Source: Amnibacterium kyonggiense (GTDB lineage Bacteria; Actinomycetota; Actinomycetes; Actinomycetales; Microbacteriaceae). Taken from it: DNA of 64,000 nucleotides. The stretch is taken from positions 1 to 64,000 of the forward strand of contig NZ_SOAM01000003.1 of assembly GCF_004364555.1 (NCBI RefSeq), read 5' to 3'. The translations under genes were made by a program, and so were the position numbers. Every line of letters starts with the position of its first letter. Position 1 is the first letter of the stretch. A model generated the notes under the pieces. It worked only from the letters and a program-made list of their open reading frames with translations, was not told where the DNA came from and ran no database searches. Below, one piece after another: positions 37,371 through 46,176 of the stretch.

Positions 37371-37451
37371 CGCGGATCCGCAGTTCCTGCCCGACACGCC
37401 GACTCCGGTGTCCCGACGCGCGGCGTGTCGCCCGAGCTCTGCGGATCCGCG
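37371..37451. terminator. Long inverted repeat between methyltransferase and dapF
   Basis: CGCGGATCCGCAG (37371-37383) pairs with CTGCGGATCCGCG (37439-37451), and CGACACGCC pairs with GGCGTGTCG inside. GCGGATCCG occurs a third time just after (near 37460). It separates two convergent genes. Confidence 0.65.
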
Positions 37452-37480
37452 GAAGAACCGCGGATCCGTGAGAGAACGGG

Positions 37481-38347
37481 TCAGAGGTCGATGACGCCCG
37501 TGTAGACGAGCTCGGCGGGGCCGGAGAGGGCCACGTGCTCGCCGTCCTCCGCGGGGAACATCCGCACGCCGAGCACGCCGCCCGGCACGGTGACCCGCCA
37601 GTCGTTCGGCGCACCCGAGCCGGCCCAGTAGCGGGTGGCGAGCGCCGCGGCGACCGCGCCCGTACCGCAGGAGAGCGTCTCGCCGCTCCCCCGCTCGTGC
37701 ACCCGCATGCGGATCCGGGCGATCCCGTCCTCCACCAGCGGGTCCTCGGGCCGCACCAGCTCGACGTTCGCCCCGGCGGGCGGCGGCGGATCGAGCACGG
37801 GCGCGCGGCCTAGGTCGGCGCCCGCGAGCTCGTCGTCGTCCGCGAGGGCGACGACGACGTGCGGGTTCGGAACCGCGATCGAGAGACCGGGGCGGACCAC
37901 GTCGACGCCCCCCACGGCGACCATGACGTCGTCCGGGCCGAGCGTCCAGCGGCCGAGGTCGACCGCGAAGCCCGTCGCCGTGCGCTGGACGGTCATCACG
38001 CCGGCGCGCGTGGCGATCGGCAGGGTCGCGCCCGTCGGCAGCTCGGCCAGCCCCTCCTGCAGCAGGAAGGCGGTGAAGACGCGGATCCCGTTGCCGCACA
38101 TCTCGGCGACGGAGCCGTCCGCGTTCCGGTAGTCCATGAACCACACGGCGTCCGGGTCGGCCGCGACCGCGATCGGGTCCGCGCCCACCCGCACCGCGCG
38201 GAGCAGCCCGTCGCCGCCGATCCCGAACCGGCGGTCGCAGAGCGCGGCGATCCGGCTGGGGGCGAGATCGAGGGTCCCGTCCGGGTCGGCGACGAGCACG
38301 AAGTCGTTGCCGGTGCCGTGCCCCTTCGTGAAGCGGAGCTCGGCCAT
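37481..38347 (-). CDS. dapF: Diaminopimelate epimerase
   Basis: Converts LL- to meso-diaminopimelate for lysine and peptidoglycan. 288 residues. The two catalytic cysteines are C84 (EMCGNGIR) and C227 (LSCGTG); GHGTGNDF (9-16) is at the N-terminus. The ATG is six bases after a TAGGCT -10 box that includes the stop codon of the MFS gene, so the mRNA is probably leaderless. Confidence 0.97.
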   Translation of the reverse strand: MAELRFTKGHGTGNDFVLVADPDGTLDLAPSRIAALCDRRFGIGGDGLLRAVRVGADPIAVAADPDAVWFMDYRNADGSVAEMCGNGIRVFTAFLLQEGLAELPTGATLPIATRAGVMTVQRTATGFAVDLGRWTLGPDDVMVAVGGVDVVRPGLSIAVPNPHVVVALADDDELAGADLGRAPVLDPPPPAGANVELVRPEDPLVEDGIARIRMRVHERGSGETLSCGTGAVAAALATRYWAGSGAPNDWRVTVPGGVLGVRMFPAEDGEHVALSGPAELVYTGVIDL

Positions 38348-38353
38348 GGGGCG

Positions 38354-38359
38354 AGCCTA
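38354..38359 (-). promoter_or_regulatory. -10 box of leaderless dapF
   Basis: TAGGCT on the minus strand, six bases before the dapF ATG. Its first three bases are the TAG stop codon of the MFS gene. Confidence 0.55.
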
Positions 38360-39496
38360 CCGAGCGACCGCCCGCGGTCCGGTCGGAGCCGGGCGCAGGA
38401 CGGGCCGGCGGGCGAGACCCAGCAGCGCCGCGCCCGCGACCGCGAGGAGGGCCGCGGCGATCGCGAAGGCGCCGTCCGGCAGCACGCCCGCTGTGAACGA
38501 CCCCGCCGCGGCACCGAGGATCACGAGCGCGACCTGCACGGCGAAGACCGCCGGGATGCGGGCGGGCGGCACGAACCGGTCGAGCGCGAGCGCCGATCCG
38601 AGGGACTGCACCGCGGTCGCGAGCCCGAGCGCCACCGCCGCGGGCACCGGGGCGAGCCCGAGCTGCAGGAGGACGTACAGCAGCGCCATGCCGCCCGTGC
38701 CGGCGACGAGCATGCGGAAGGCGCGCCCCGGCCTGGCGCGACCGCCGAGCAGGACGGCGCCGGCGACCTCCGCGAGCGCGAGCAGGGCGAAGGCGGCTCC
38801 GGCCATCGCGGGGGTGGACCGGACGGGGACGAGCACCTGCAGGGTGCCGATCCCGAACCCCGCCGCACCGGCGGCCGCGATGAGCACCAGCGCACCGCGC
38901 CCCATCGGTCCGACCCGGACAGCGCCCGCCGGGCGCTCGAGCCGGCTGCGGTGCGCGACGGCGAGGAGCCCGGCGGCGACCAGCCCGCCGCCGGCGGCGA
39001 TCGCCGGCGCGACGCCGATGAGCCCCCCGGCCGCGAGGGCGGCCGCGACGAGCGGGCCGATCGCGATCCCGGCCTGGAACAGCACGTTCACCAGCGCGTA
39101 GGCGCCCGGACGGTCCGCGCCCGGCACCGACGTCGCCAGCCGGCCCCGCACCGCGGGCGTGACGGCCGGGATCGCGATGCCGGCCAGCGCCGCGCCGGCG
39201 AGCACCACCCCGCCGCTCAGCAGCGCGGCCGCGACGATGCCGAGGACGGCGAAGAGCGGCAGGAGCACCGCGGCGCGCACCCGGCTCAGCAGCGCCCCCT
39301 GGGACACGACCCCGACGGCGTTCCCGACGCCGAAGACGGCGGCGAGCACGCCCGCGTCCGCACCGGTCCCGCCGGCGTCGAGCGCGCCGAGCACGATCGT
39401 GAGCGGCCACATGCCGATCGGGATCGCGCCGACCAGCGCCGCGACGAGCGAGACGGTGGTCGTCGGGGAGGAGAGGAGGCGACCGTAGGTGCGCAC
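38357..39496 (-). CDS. MFS transporter
   Basis: A 379-residue membrane protein with about 12 hydrophobic segments, a compact major-facilitator protein without long loops. It shows NAVGVVSQGALLSRVR near a motif-A-like position. No substrate can be proposed. GTG start after an AAGGG sequence. Confidence 0.82.
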   Translation of the reverse strand: MRTYGRLLSSPTTTVSLVAALVGAIPIGMWPLTIVLGALDAGGTGADAGVLAAVFGVGNAVGVVSQGALLSRVRAAVLLPLFAVLGIVAAALLSGGVVLAGAALAGIAIPAVTPAVRGRLATSVPGADRPGAYALVNVLFQAGIAIGPLVAAALAAGGLIGVAPAIAAGGGLVAAGLLAVAHRSRLERPAGAVRVGPMGRGALVLIAAAGAAGFGIGTLQVLVPVRSTPAMAGAAFALLALAEVAGAVLLGGRARPGRAFRMLVAGTGGMALLYVLLQLGLAPVPAAVALGLATAVQSLGSALALDRFVPPARIPAVFAVQVALVILGAAAGSFTAGVLPDGAFAIAAALLAVAGAALLGLARRPVLRPAPTGPRAVAR

Positions 39497-39566
39497 GGGG
39501 ACCCTTCGAGAGGCCCGCCCACCCGGAAGAGACTGCTTCCTCAGGGGGCCGCGCGGCGACCCGGGA

Positions 39567-40499
39567 TCAGGGTAGCCGCTCAGGCCCGGCCGTCAGCGCG
39601 CGGACCGCGCGCTCCGCCGCGTCGTCGGCGAGCCCGTCGACCACGACCGCGTCGCGGTCGCGGCCGAACCACGCCCGCTGCCGACGGACGAGCCGCCAGG
39701 TGAGCCGCGCCGTCTCGGCGATGCCGTCCTCGACCGTCCGCTCACCGCGCAGCACCGCGATCGCCTGCGCGTACCCGACGGCGCGCGAGGCCGTCTGCCC
39801 GTCGGCGAGCCCGCGGTCGAGGAGCCCCCGCACCTCGTCGAGCAGGCCCTCCTCCCGCCACATGCGCTCCGCCCGGAGCGCGAGCCGTGCGGCGAGCGGC
39901 TCGTTCGCGACCTCGACGCGGACGGTCCGGGTCGGACGCCAGAACGGCGCCGCCTCGGGCAAGGATGCGGCGAACGGCCGGCCGGTCAGCGTGACGACCT
40001 CGAGCGCGCGCACCACCTTCCTCACGTTCGCGGCGACGATGCGGCCCGCCGCTTCCGGGTCGACGGCCGCGAGACGCCGCCACAGCGCGTCCGCTCCGGA
40101 GGCCTCCGCCTCGGCCTCGAGCTCCGCACGGAGCGCGGCGTCGGTGGCCGGGAAGTCGAGCTCCCGCACGACCGACTCGACGTACAGACCCGAGCCGCCG
40201 ACCAGGATCGGCACGGCGCCCCGCGCCTCGATCGCGGCGATCGTCGATCGGGCGGCCTCGCGGTAGACGGCGACGCTCGCCGTCTCGGTCACCTCCCACA
40301 GGTCGAAGAGGTGGTGCGGGATCCCTCGGCGCTCCGCGACCGGCAGCTTGGCGGTGCCGACGTCCATCCCCCGGTACAGCTGCATCGCGTCTGCGTTCAC
40401 GATCTCCGCGGACGCGCCCGCCGACCGGATCGCGTCGGCGACGTCGAGCGACAGCCCCGTCTTGCCCGTCCCCGTCGCGCCGGTCAGGACCAGCAGCAC
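39567..40499 (-). CDS. miaA: tRNA dimethylallyltransferase
   Basis: Adds a dimethylallyl group to A37 of tRNAs that read UNN codons. 310 residues. P-loop GATGTGKT (7-14), NADAMQLYRGMDVGTAK (about 39-55), HHLFD (about 66-70) and GGSGLYVESV (about 100-109) are conserved. The GTG start lies nine bases after miaB, which acts next in the same modification. Confidence 0.96.
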   Translation of the reverse strand: MLLVLTGATGTGKTGLSLDVADAIRSAGASAEIVNADAMQLYRGMDVGTAKLPVAERRGIPHHLFDLWEVTETASVAVYREAARSTIAAIEARGAVPILVGGSGLYVESVVRELDFPATDAALRAELEAEAEASGADALWRRLAAVDPEAAGRIVAANVRKVVRALEVVTLTGRPFAASLPEAAPFWRPTRTVRVEVANEPLAARLALRAERMWREEGLLDEVRGLLDRGLADGQTASRAVGYAQAIAVLRGERTVEDGIAETARLTWRLVRRQRAWFGRDRDAVVVDGLADDAAERAVRALTAGPERLP

Positions 40500-40508
40500 G
40501 CCGTCGCC

Positions 40509-42008
40509 TCAGCCGAGCGGGCGCAGCCCGGGCAGCCCCAGGGAGACCGCCCGCGCTCCCCCGGGCTCCGCCGCGGGGACCGCGCACGAGGCGGCCTCGC
40601 GGGCGTCCCAGGCGTCGCCGGCCCGGGTGCGCTCCAGCCGGTGGTCCGAGCCCGCGGGGACGTCCGCGATCAGGTACGCGGGCGCCGCGTCCGTGACGCG
40701 GACGGTCACGAGGTCCCCGGGTCGGGGTCGCACGGCACCGTCGGGCAGCCCGACGTGCACGAGCCGGTTGTCCCTCGCCCGCCCCGACAGCCGCCGGGTC
40801 GCACCGTCCTTGCGCCCCTCACCGGTGCCGACGAGGACCTCGACATCGGAGCCGATCAGCTCGCGGTTCCCCGTCCAGGACAGCTGCTCCTGCAGCGCGG
40901 TCAGCCGCTCGTAGCGCTCCTGCACGACCTGCTTCGGCACCTGGTCCGGCATGGTCGCGGCGGGCGTGCCCGGCCGGATGGAGTACTGGAAGGTGAACGC
41001 GGAGGCGAACCGCGACCGCTCGACGACGCGGAGCGTGTCCTCGAAGTCCTCGTCCGTCTCACCCGGGAAGCCGACGATGATGTCGGTCGTGATCGCCGCG
41101 TCCGGGATCCGGTCGCGCACCGCGTCGAGGATGCGCAGGTACCGGTCCGACCGGTAGGACCGGCGCATCGCCCGCAGGACGCGGTCGCTGCCCGACTGCA
41201 GCGGCATGTGCAGCTGCGGCATCACCGCCGGCGTCTCCGCCATCGCGTCGATGACGTCGTCCGTGAAGGCCGCTGGGTGGGGGCTGGTGAACCGCACGCG
41301 CCGGAGACCGTCGATGCCGCCCGTCGCGCGCAGCAGCTTCCCGAACGCCTGCCGGTCACCGAACTGCACGCCGTAGGTGTTCACGTTCTGACCGAGCAGG
41401 GTCACCTCGATCGCGCCGTCGTCCACGAGCGCGCGGATCTCCCCGAGCACGTCGCCGGGCCGGCGGTCCTGCTCCTTGCCGCGCAGCGACGGGACGATGC
41501 AGAAGGTGCAGGTGTTGTTGCAGCCGACGGCGATGGACACCCAGCCGCTGTAGGTCGACTCGCGCTTCGTCGGCAGCGTCGACGGGAAGACCTCGAGGGA
41601 CTCGAGGATCTCGACCTGCGCCTCGTGGTTGTGGCGCGCACGGTCGAGCAGCCGCGGCAGCGCACCGACGTTGTGGGTGCCGAAGACGACGTCGACCCAC
41701 GGCGCCTTCTCGACGATCGCGGCGCGGTCCTTCTGCGCGAGGCACCCGCCGACCGCGATCTGGAACCCGTCGTGCTCGCGCTTCACCTTCGCGAGGTGAC
41801 CGAGGTTGCCGTAGAGACGGTTGTCCGCGTTCTCACGGACGGCGCAGGTGTTGAGCACGACGACGTCCGGCTGCCGGCCCGCCTCCACCGCCACGTACCC
41901 GGCCGCCTCGAGGGACCCCGCCAGGCGCTCGGAGTCGTGCACGTTCATCTGGCAGCCGTACGTGCGGACCTCGTAGGTGCGCGCCGGGGCCTCGAGCAGG
42001 TCGGTCAC
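40509..42008 (-). CDS. miaB: tRNA-2-methylthio-N6-dimethylallyladenosine synthase
   Basis: Radical SAM enzyme that methylthiolates i6A37 in tRNA. 499 residues from the GTG at 42008. The N-terminal cluster cysteines are C19, C55 and C89; the radical SAM cluster cysteines are C163, C167 and C170 (CNNTCTFC). A TRAM domain (about 378-442) and a further C-terminal tail of about 50 residues follow. The start is fixed by TACACT six bases upstream (leaderless). Confidence 0.95.
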   Translation of the reverse strand: MTDLLEAPARTYEVRTYGCQMNVHDSERLAGSLEAAGYVAVEAGRQPDVVVLNTCAVRENADNRLYGNLGHLAKVKREHDGFQIAVGGCLAQKDRAAIVEKAPWVDVVFGTHNVGALPRLLDRARHNHEAQVEILESLEVFPSTLPTKRESTYSGWVSIAVGCNNTCTFCIVPSLRGKEQDRRPGDVLGEIRALVDDGAIEVTLLGQNVNTYGVQFGDRQAFGKLLRATGGIDGLRRVRFTSPHPAAFTDDVIDAMAETPAVMPQLHMPLQSGSDRVLRAMRRSYRSDRYLRILDAVRDRIPDAAITTDIIVGFPGETDEDFEDTLRVVERSRFASAFTFQYSIRPGTPAATMPDQVPKQVVQERYERLTALQEQLSWTGNRELIGSDVEVLVGTGEGRKDGATRRLSGRARDNRLVHVGLPDGAVRPRPGDLVTVRVTDAAPAYLIADVPAGSDHRLERTRAGDAWDAREAASCAVPAAEPGGARAVSLGLPGLRPLG

Positions 42009-42014
42009 CAGTGC

Positions 42015-42020
42015 AGTGTA
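42015..42020 (-). promoter_or_regulatory. -10 box of leaderless miaB
   Basis: TACACT on the minus strand ends six bases before the GTG at 42008. Confidence 0.55.
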
Positions 42021-42095
42021 GGAACCGAGCGGCTCGCCCACCGGACGCCGGAGCCGTGGCGCGAGCAGGCCGCGGCCCGGACCGGGCCGGGCCGG

Positions 42096-42794
42096 TCAGC
42101 CGATCCCGGCCGAAGCCAGGGCCGACCGCACCGCCGCACGGACGGACGACCCCGAGTAGCCCTTGCGCATCAGGTACGCCGTCAGCCGCCGCTCCGCGAC
42201 GTCGTACGCCAGCGAGCCGAGCCGGCGGGCCCGGTCGTCCGCGACGGACTGCAGCCGGTCGGCGGCGACCTCCTCGTCCTCGACCTGCTCGGCCAGCACC
42301 GCGTCGACGACGTCCTGCGGGACGAGCCGGCCGCGGAGCGTCGACCGGATCGCCTGGTCGCCTAGGCCTTTCCGGTCGCGGAGCCGACTGACGAGCCGCT
42401 CCGCGAAGGCCGCGTCATCGACGAGACCGACGCTCCGCAGCCGATCGAGCTCGGCCTCCACGTCCTCCGGCTCGAGGCCCTTCGCGACGAGCTTCGCCCG
42501 GAGCTCGCCCTCGGATGCGTCGTGCCGCGTGAGTGCGGCGATCGCGACGTTCTCCGCGCGCTTCGACGCCCGGGTCGGCTCCGGCCTGGGCGGTCCGGAC
42601 GGATCGTCGACCCCCGGCACGGCCCAGCGCGCCTCGTCCTGCGCGTCGGCGTCGTCCCGACCGGACCGCGGCTCGCGGGCGGCGTCGACCCTCGCGGTGC
42701 CCGCCGGATGCCGGGACGGGGCCGAGCTGCGCTCGACCCCGTCCTGCTCATCGCTGCCCGCGCGGTTCCCGGGGAACTGCAGCAGCTCGCCCAT
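42096..42794 (-). CDS. recX: Recombination regulator RecX
   Basis: Inhibits RecA filament growth. 232 residues. The first 75 are hydrophilic and low in complexity; the RecX helical repeats run from about 80 to 230 (AIAALTRHDASEGELRAKLVAKG, LRSVGLVDDAAFAERLV, LMRKGYSGSSVRAAVRSAL). It follows recA by three bases and is co-transcribed, so it is also part of the SOS response. Confidence 0.93.
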   Translation of the reverse strand: MGELLQFPGNRAGSDEQDGVERSSAPSRHPAGTARVDAAREPRSGRDDADAQDEARWAVPGVDDPSGPPRPEPTRASKRAENVAIAALTRHDASEGELRAKLVAKGLEPEDVEAELDRLRSVGLVDDAAFAERLVSRLRDRKGLGDQAIRSTLRGRLVPQDVVDAVLAEQVEDEEVAADRLQSVADDRARRLGSLAYDVAERRLTAYLMRKGYSGSSVRAAVRSALASAGIG

Positions 42795-42797
42795 GGA

Positions 42798-43892
42798 TCA
42801 GGCGCCCACCTTGCGCGCCACGGGCGCACGGTTCTGGAGCGACTCGACCGGAGCAGCCGGTGTCTGCGCGACCTGCTCCTCGGGCTTCTGCTTGTACGCG
42901 CCGACGCCGAGCTTCTTCAGGATCTTCTGCTCGATCTCGTTCGCGATCTCCCCGTTCTTCAGCAGGAAGTCGCGGGCCTTCTCCTTGCCCTGGCCGAGCT
43001 GGTCGCCCTCGTACGTGTACCAGGCGCCCGACTTCTTCACGATGCCGTGCTCGACGCCGAAGTCGATCAGGCTGCCCTCGCGGGAGATGCCGACGCCGTA
43101 GAGGATGTCGAACTCGGCCTGCTTGAAGGGCGGGGCCATCTTGTTCTTCACGACCTTGACGCGGGTGCGGTTGCCGACGGCCTCGGCCCCGTCCTTCAGC
43201 GTCTCGATGCGGCGGATGTCGAGCCGCACCGACGCGTAGAACTTCAGCGCCTTGCCGCCCGCGGTGGTCTCCGGGCTGCCGAAGAACACGCCGATCTTCT
43301 CGCGCAGCTGGTTGATGAAGATCGCGGTGGTCTTGGTCTGGTTGAGGCCACCGGTCAGCTTGCGGAGCGCCTGCGACATGAGGCGCGCCTGGAGGCCGAC
43401 GTGGCTGTCGCCCATCTCGCCCTCGATCTCCGCCTTCGGCACCAGGGCCGCGACGGAGTCGATCACGATCAGGTCGATCGAGCCGGAGCGGATCAGCATG
43501 TCCGCGATCTCGAGCGCCTGCTCGCCGGTGTCCGGCTGGGAGACGAGCATCGCGTCGATGTCGACGCCGAGCTTCTTCGCGTACTCGGGGTCGAGCGCGT
43601 GCTCCGCGTCGATGAACGCCGCGATGCCGCCGGCGCGCTGGGCGTTGGCGATCGCGTGGAGCGTGAGCGTCGTCTTGCCCGAGGACTCCGGGCCGTAGAT
43701 CTCGACGATGCGGCCGCGCGGCAGGCCGCCGACGCCGAGCGCCACGTCGAGGGCGATCGAACCGGTCGGGATGACCTCGACGGGGGCGCGCTCGTCGCTG
43801 CCGAGGCGCATGACCGACCCCTTGCCGAACTGGCGGTCGATCTGGGCGAGCGCGGTCTCGAGGGCCTTCTCGCGGTCGGTGATGGATGGCAT
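42798..43892 (-). CDS. recA: Recombinase RecA
   Basis: DNA strand exchange and coprotease for LexA cleavage. 364 residues. Walker [10 protein letters not shown] (67-75), Walker B region [17 protein letters not shown], and the L2 region with [21 protein letters not shown] are intact. GAGGAGA precedes the ATG. The leader is about 190 bases long and starts at a promoter with a LexA box. Confidence 0.98.
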   Translation of the reverse strand: MPSITDREKALETALAQIDRQFGKGSVMRLGSDERAPVEVIPTGSIALDVALGVGGLPRGRIVEIYGPESSGKTTLTLHAIANAQRAGGIAAFIDAEHALDPEYAKKLGVDIDAMLVSQPDTGEQALEIADMLIRSGSIDLIVIDSVAALVPKAEIEGEMGDSHVGLQARLMSQALRKLTGGLNQTKTTAIFINQLREKIGVFFGSPETTAGGKALKFYASVRLDIRRIETLKDGAEAVGNRTRVKVVKNKMAPPFKQAEFDILYGVGISREGSLIDFGVEHGIVKKSGAWYTYEGDQLGQGKEKARDFLLKNGEIANEIEQKILKKLGVGAYKQKPEEQVAQTPAAPVESLQNRAPVARKVGA

Positions 43893-44086
43893 TGGAAGGT
43901 CTCCTCGTGTTCACGACCCCGGATGTCCCGAGGTGCTCGGCTGCCCATCGGCTGTCGTTCCCGATGCGGAATCGACAGGGCTGGCGGCACTCCGCCTGTC
44001 TGGATCCGACTGTACGGAGCACCTCCGACAGCGGGTGCCGGAGGGCTGCCGACCGGTCGGAGGACCTTCGGATGCGCCTGTGGAGG

Positions 44087-44115
44087 AGCGTAGGCGCGCT
44101 CGAACACGAATTCGA
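44087..44115 (-). promoter_or_regulatory. recA promoter with LexA box
   Basis: On the minus strand TCGAATTCGTGTTCGA (44100-44115) matches the LexA box at 11 of 12 positions. A -10 box TACGCT (44087-44092) follows seven bases later, so LexA would sit over the -35 and spacer. The gap from 43893 to 44255 (363 bases) holds this promoter, the untranslated recA leader and an interspersed palindrome, but no gene that I can see. Confidence 0.75.
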
Positions 44116-44187
44116 GCGACACGCCGCAGGAGAACCACATCCGTGTGATTCGCGTTCGAGCGCGGGGCAGGACGACGTCCGCTCGGG

Positions 44188-44222
44188 ATGGTCTCGAGGC
44201 TCGCTCCGCTCGCACCTCGACC
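44188..44222. repeat. Interspersed palindrome (REP-like), copy 1
   Basis: TGGTCTCGAGG and CCTCGACCA form the outer arms, with GCTCGCTCCGCTCGC between them. It shares the ends TGGTCTCGA...TCGACCA and a central GGA/TCC with the element at 50611-50647. It lies just after the DUF3046 gene and could also act as a terminator. Confidence 0.6.
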
Positions 44223-44255
44223 AGCGGGCGGGGCGGAGCGCTCGCGCGGGCGTCC

Positions 44256-44477
44256 TCAGGAGTGGACGGGGCGTCCCCGTCCGTGCCAGCGGGACCGCGG
44301 CACGTCGTTCGCGCGACACAGCGCCGTCCACACATCGCCGGTGGGCACGCCGGCGGCGAGCGCCTGCTCGGCGGTCCTGCCACCGAGGTCGTCGAGCACG
44401 AGCTCGTTCACGAGCACGCGACCCTGCGCCTCGCCGAACTCCTCGTCGACCGCGAGGCGGAACTCGCTGACCTTCAC
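44256..44477 (-). CDS. DUF3046 protein
   Basis: A 73-residue small protein, MKVSEFRLAVDEEFGEAQG followed by LDDLGGRTAEQALAAGV and DVWTALCRANDVP, the DUF3046 pattern found beside recA in many actinobacteria. Function is unknown. It starts with GTG 16 bases after clgR. Confidence 0.88.
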   Translation of the reverse strand: MKVSEFRLAVDEEFGEAQGRVLVNELVLDDLGGRTAEQALAAGVPTGDVWTALCRANDVPRSRWHGRGRPVHS

Positions 44478-44493
44478 GGTCGGCGTCCTGCGA

Positions 44494-44832
44494 TCAGTGG
44501 GCCACCAGGTCCGGGCGGCGCATGCCGTCCGCGGCGCCCTCGCCGCGGACGAACCGCTCGCCGAAGTCGGCGGGCAGCGCGTCGGGGACCTCGATGCCCT
44601 CGAGCACCGCGAGGCGGTCGCCCACCTCGCGCATGATCACCGAGACGGGCGTCTCGAGCGCGTCGGCGACGGACGCGAGGATCTCGCTCGACGCCTCCTT
44701 CTGCCCGCGCTCGACCTCGGAGAGGTAGCCGAGGGCGACGGAGGCCTTGCTCGCCACCTGACGGAGGGTGCGGCCCTTCTGCAGACGGAAGTCGCGCAGG
44801 ACGTCGCCGAGCTCTTGACGAACGAGAACCAT
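44494..44832 (-). CDS. clgR: ClgR-like helix-turn-helix regulator
   Basis: A 112-residue XRE-type regulator. The HTH is at about 14-50 (DFRLQKGRTLRQVASKASVA, LGYLSEVERGQKEAS), the form found in ClgR, which activates clp protease and other protein-quality genes in actinobacteria. The neighbourhood (recA, cinA, pgsA, ftsK) is the usual one for clgR. The ATG follows GGAGGGGA; a longer frame upstream lacks support. No inverted ClgR site was seen in its own promoter. Confidence 0.85.
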   Translation of the reverse strand: MVLVRQELGDVLRDFRLQKGRTLRQVASKASVALGYLSEVERGQKEASSEILASVADALETPVSVIMREVGDRLAVLEGIEVPDALPADFGERFVRGEGAADGMRRPDLVAH

Positions 44833-44895
44833 GTCGTCCCCTCCTTCTCGGTGTTCGGTGTCGAGCCGTCGGACCCGCCGGGGAAGCGGACGGCC

Positions 44896-44901
44896 ACTGT
44901 A
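44896..44901 (-). promoter_or_regulatory. -10 box upstream of clgR
   Basis: GGTACAGT on the minus strand (TACAGT at 44896-44901) would give a leader of about 58 bases before clgR. No consensus -35 at the right distance. Confidence 0.4.
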
Positions 44902-44985
44902 CCCCTGCTGATCTGCGACAACGGTACGGCCGGTCACGGACACCGCGGTGCCGACGTGCCAGAAGTAACGGGATCGAAACGTCGG

Positions 44986-45471
44986 CTATTCCGGTGCCTC
45001 GAGCACCTCGAGCAGGAGCGCGAGGGCGAGGTCGACGGCGCCACCGCGCACCGCCGAGCGGTCGCCGGGCAGCGCCGAGCCCCGCGCGACGAGCCGCTCC
45101 CCCACGGCGACGCCGACCCACACGGTGCCCGCGGCCTTCCCGTCCTGCGCGCCGGGCCCGGCGACACCGGTGGTCGCGACGCCCACGTCGGCGGGACGGT
45201 CGTCGACCGCGAGCGCGCGCCGCACCCCGTCCGCCATCTGCCGCACGACCTCCGGGTCCACCGGCCCCTCCCGGTCGAGGAGGCCCGCGTCGACGCCGAG
45301 CACCGAGTGCTTCACGGGGGTCGCGTAGGCGACGACCGCGCCGAGCAGCGCCGCTGACGCGCCCGGCACCCGCACGAACGCATCGGCGAGGAGACCGCCC
45401 GTCAGGGACTCCGCGACCGCGAGGGTGCGACCGTCCGCCCGCAGCAGCTCGAGGATCCGCTCGGCGCTCAT
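44986..45471 (-). CDS. cinA: CinA C-terminal-type nicotinamide-nucleotide amidase
   Basis: 161 residues corresponding to the PncC/CinA C-terminal domain, which deamidates nicotinamide mononucleotide in NAD recycling. VAESLTGGLLADAF (19-32), GAVVAYATPVKHSVLGV and GVATTGVAGPG are conserved. The N-terminal molybdopterin-like domain of full CinA is absent, as in many actinobacteria. The ATG overlaps the pgsA TGA. Confidence 0.9.
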   Translation of the reverse strand: MSAERILELLRADGRTLAVAESLTGGLLADAFVRVPGASAALLGAVVAYATPVKHSVLGVDAGLLDREGPVDPEVVRQMADGVRRALAVDDRPADVGVATTGVAGPGAQDGKAAGTVWVGVAVGERLVARGSALPGDRSAVRGGAVDLALALLLEVLEAPE

Positions 45472-46076
45472 CCCCGGTTGAGCCGGCGGTCGTCGATCAG
45501 GTACTGGACGCCGGTGACGATGGTGACCACGAACGCGGCAGCCATGAAGAGCGTGTTCACCCAGTCCACCCAGCCGCCGAGCAGCGCCGGGAACGGGGCG
45601 AGGGCGAGCGTGATGGCGACGGATTGGAGGACGGTCTTCGTCTTGCCGCCCTTCGACGCGGGCACGACCCGCTTCGACAGCACGGCGAACCGCCAGACGG
45701 TGATGCCGATCTCGCGGACGAGGATCGGGATCGTCACCCACCACGGCAGCTCCCCCAGCACGGAGAGCACCACGAGCGCGGCGCCGGTGAGCGCCTTGTC
45801 CGCGATCGGGTCGAGGATCTTGCCGAGGTCGGTGATGAGGTTGCGGCTGCGGGCCAGGTGCCCGTCGAGGCTGTCGGTGGAGATCGCCACGACGAAGAGG
45901 ACGGTCGCGATCCAGCGGAGCGCGTTCGCCTCGCTGCCCGCCGCGAGCAGGACCACGACGAAGACGGGCACCAGCGCGATCCGCACGATCGAGATCAGGT
46001 TCGGCACGCTCCACGTGCTGACCGGTCCGTCGCCCGCGCGGAGCATCCGCGGCCTCGTCTGCCCGTCGGTGCTCAT
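45468..46076 (-). CDS. pgsA: CDP-diacylglycerol-glycerol-3-phosphate 3-phosphatidyltransferase
   Basis: Membrane enzyme of phosphatidylglycerol synthesis. 202 residues. The CDP-alcohol phosphotransferase motif is complete: D68, D71-G72, A75-R76, G85, D89, D93. About six membrane helices. The ATG lies six bases after TACTGT (leaderless). It may instead belong to a related CDP-alcohol transferase, but the place before cinA supports pgsA. Confidence 0.93.
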   Translation of the reverse strand: MSTDGQTRPRMLRAGDGPVSTWSVPNLISIVRIALVPVFVVVLLAAGSEANALRWIATVLFVVAISTDSLDGHLARSRNLITDLGKILDPIADKALTGAALVVLSVLGELPWWVTIPILVREIGITVWRFAVLSKRVVPASKGGKTKTVLQSVAITLALAPFPALLGGWVDWVNTLFMAAAFVVTIVTGVQYLIDDRRLNRG

Positions 46077-46082
46077 GCACCG

Positions 46083-46088
46083 ACAGTA
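46083..46088 (-). promoter_or_regulatory. -10 box of leaderless pgsA
   Basis: TACTGT on the minus strand ends six bases before the pgsA ATG. Confidence 0.55.
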
Positions 46089-46118
46089 GGCCCGCGGGCC
46101 GGGATGTCCACGGACGAA

Positions 46119-46152
46119 AGGCGGGTCCGGCGCGGAGCGCTCGGACCCGCCT
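46119..46152 (-). terminator. Hairpin after ftsK
   Basis: AGGCGGGTCCG (46119-46129) pairs exactly with CGGACCCGCCT (46142-46152), 24 bases after the ftsK stop. Confidence 0.7.
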
Positions 46153-46176
46153 CCCGTCGCGGTCGGGCTCGGCGGC

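Noticed and set aside
37371-37470. Three GCGGATCCG copies as insertion-sequence ends
   Set aside because: No transposase and no target duplication; the copies are explained as terminator arms plus one extra.
42008-42041. Longer miaB start at 42041
   Set aside because: The -10 box TACACT lies between that start codon and the GTG at 42008, and homology begins at the GTG.
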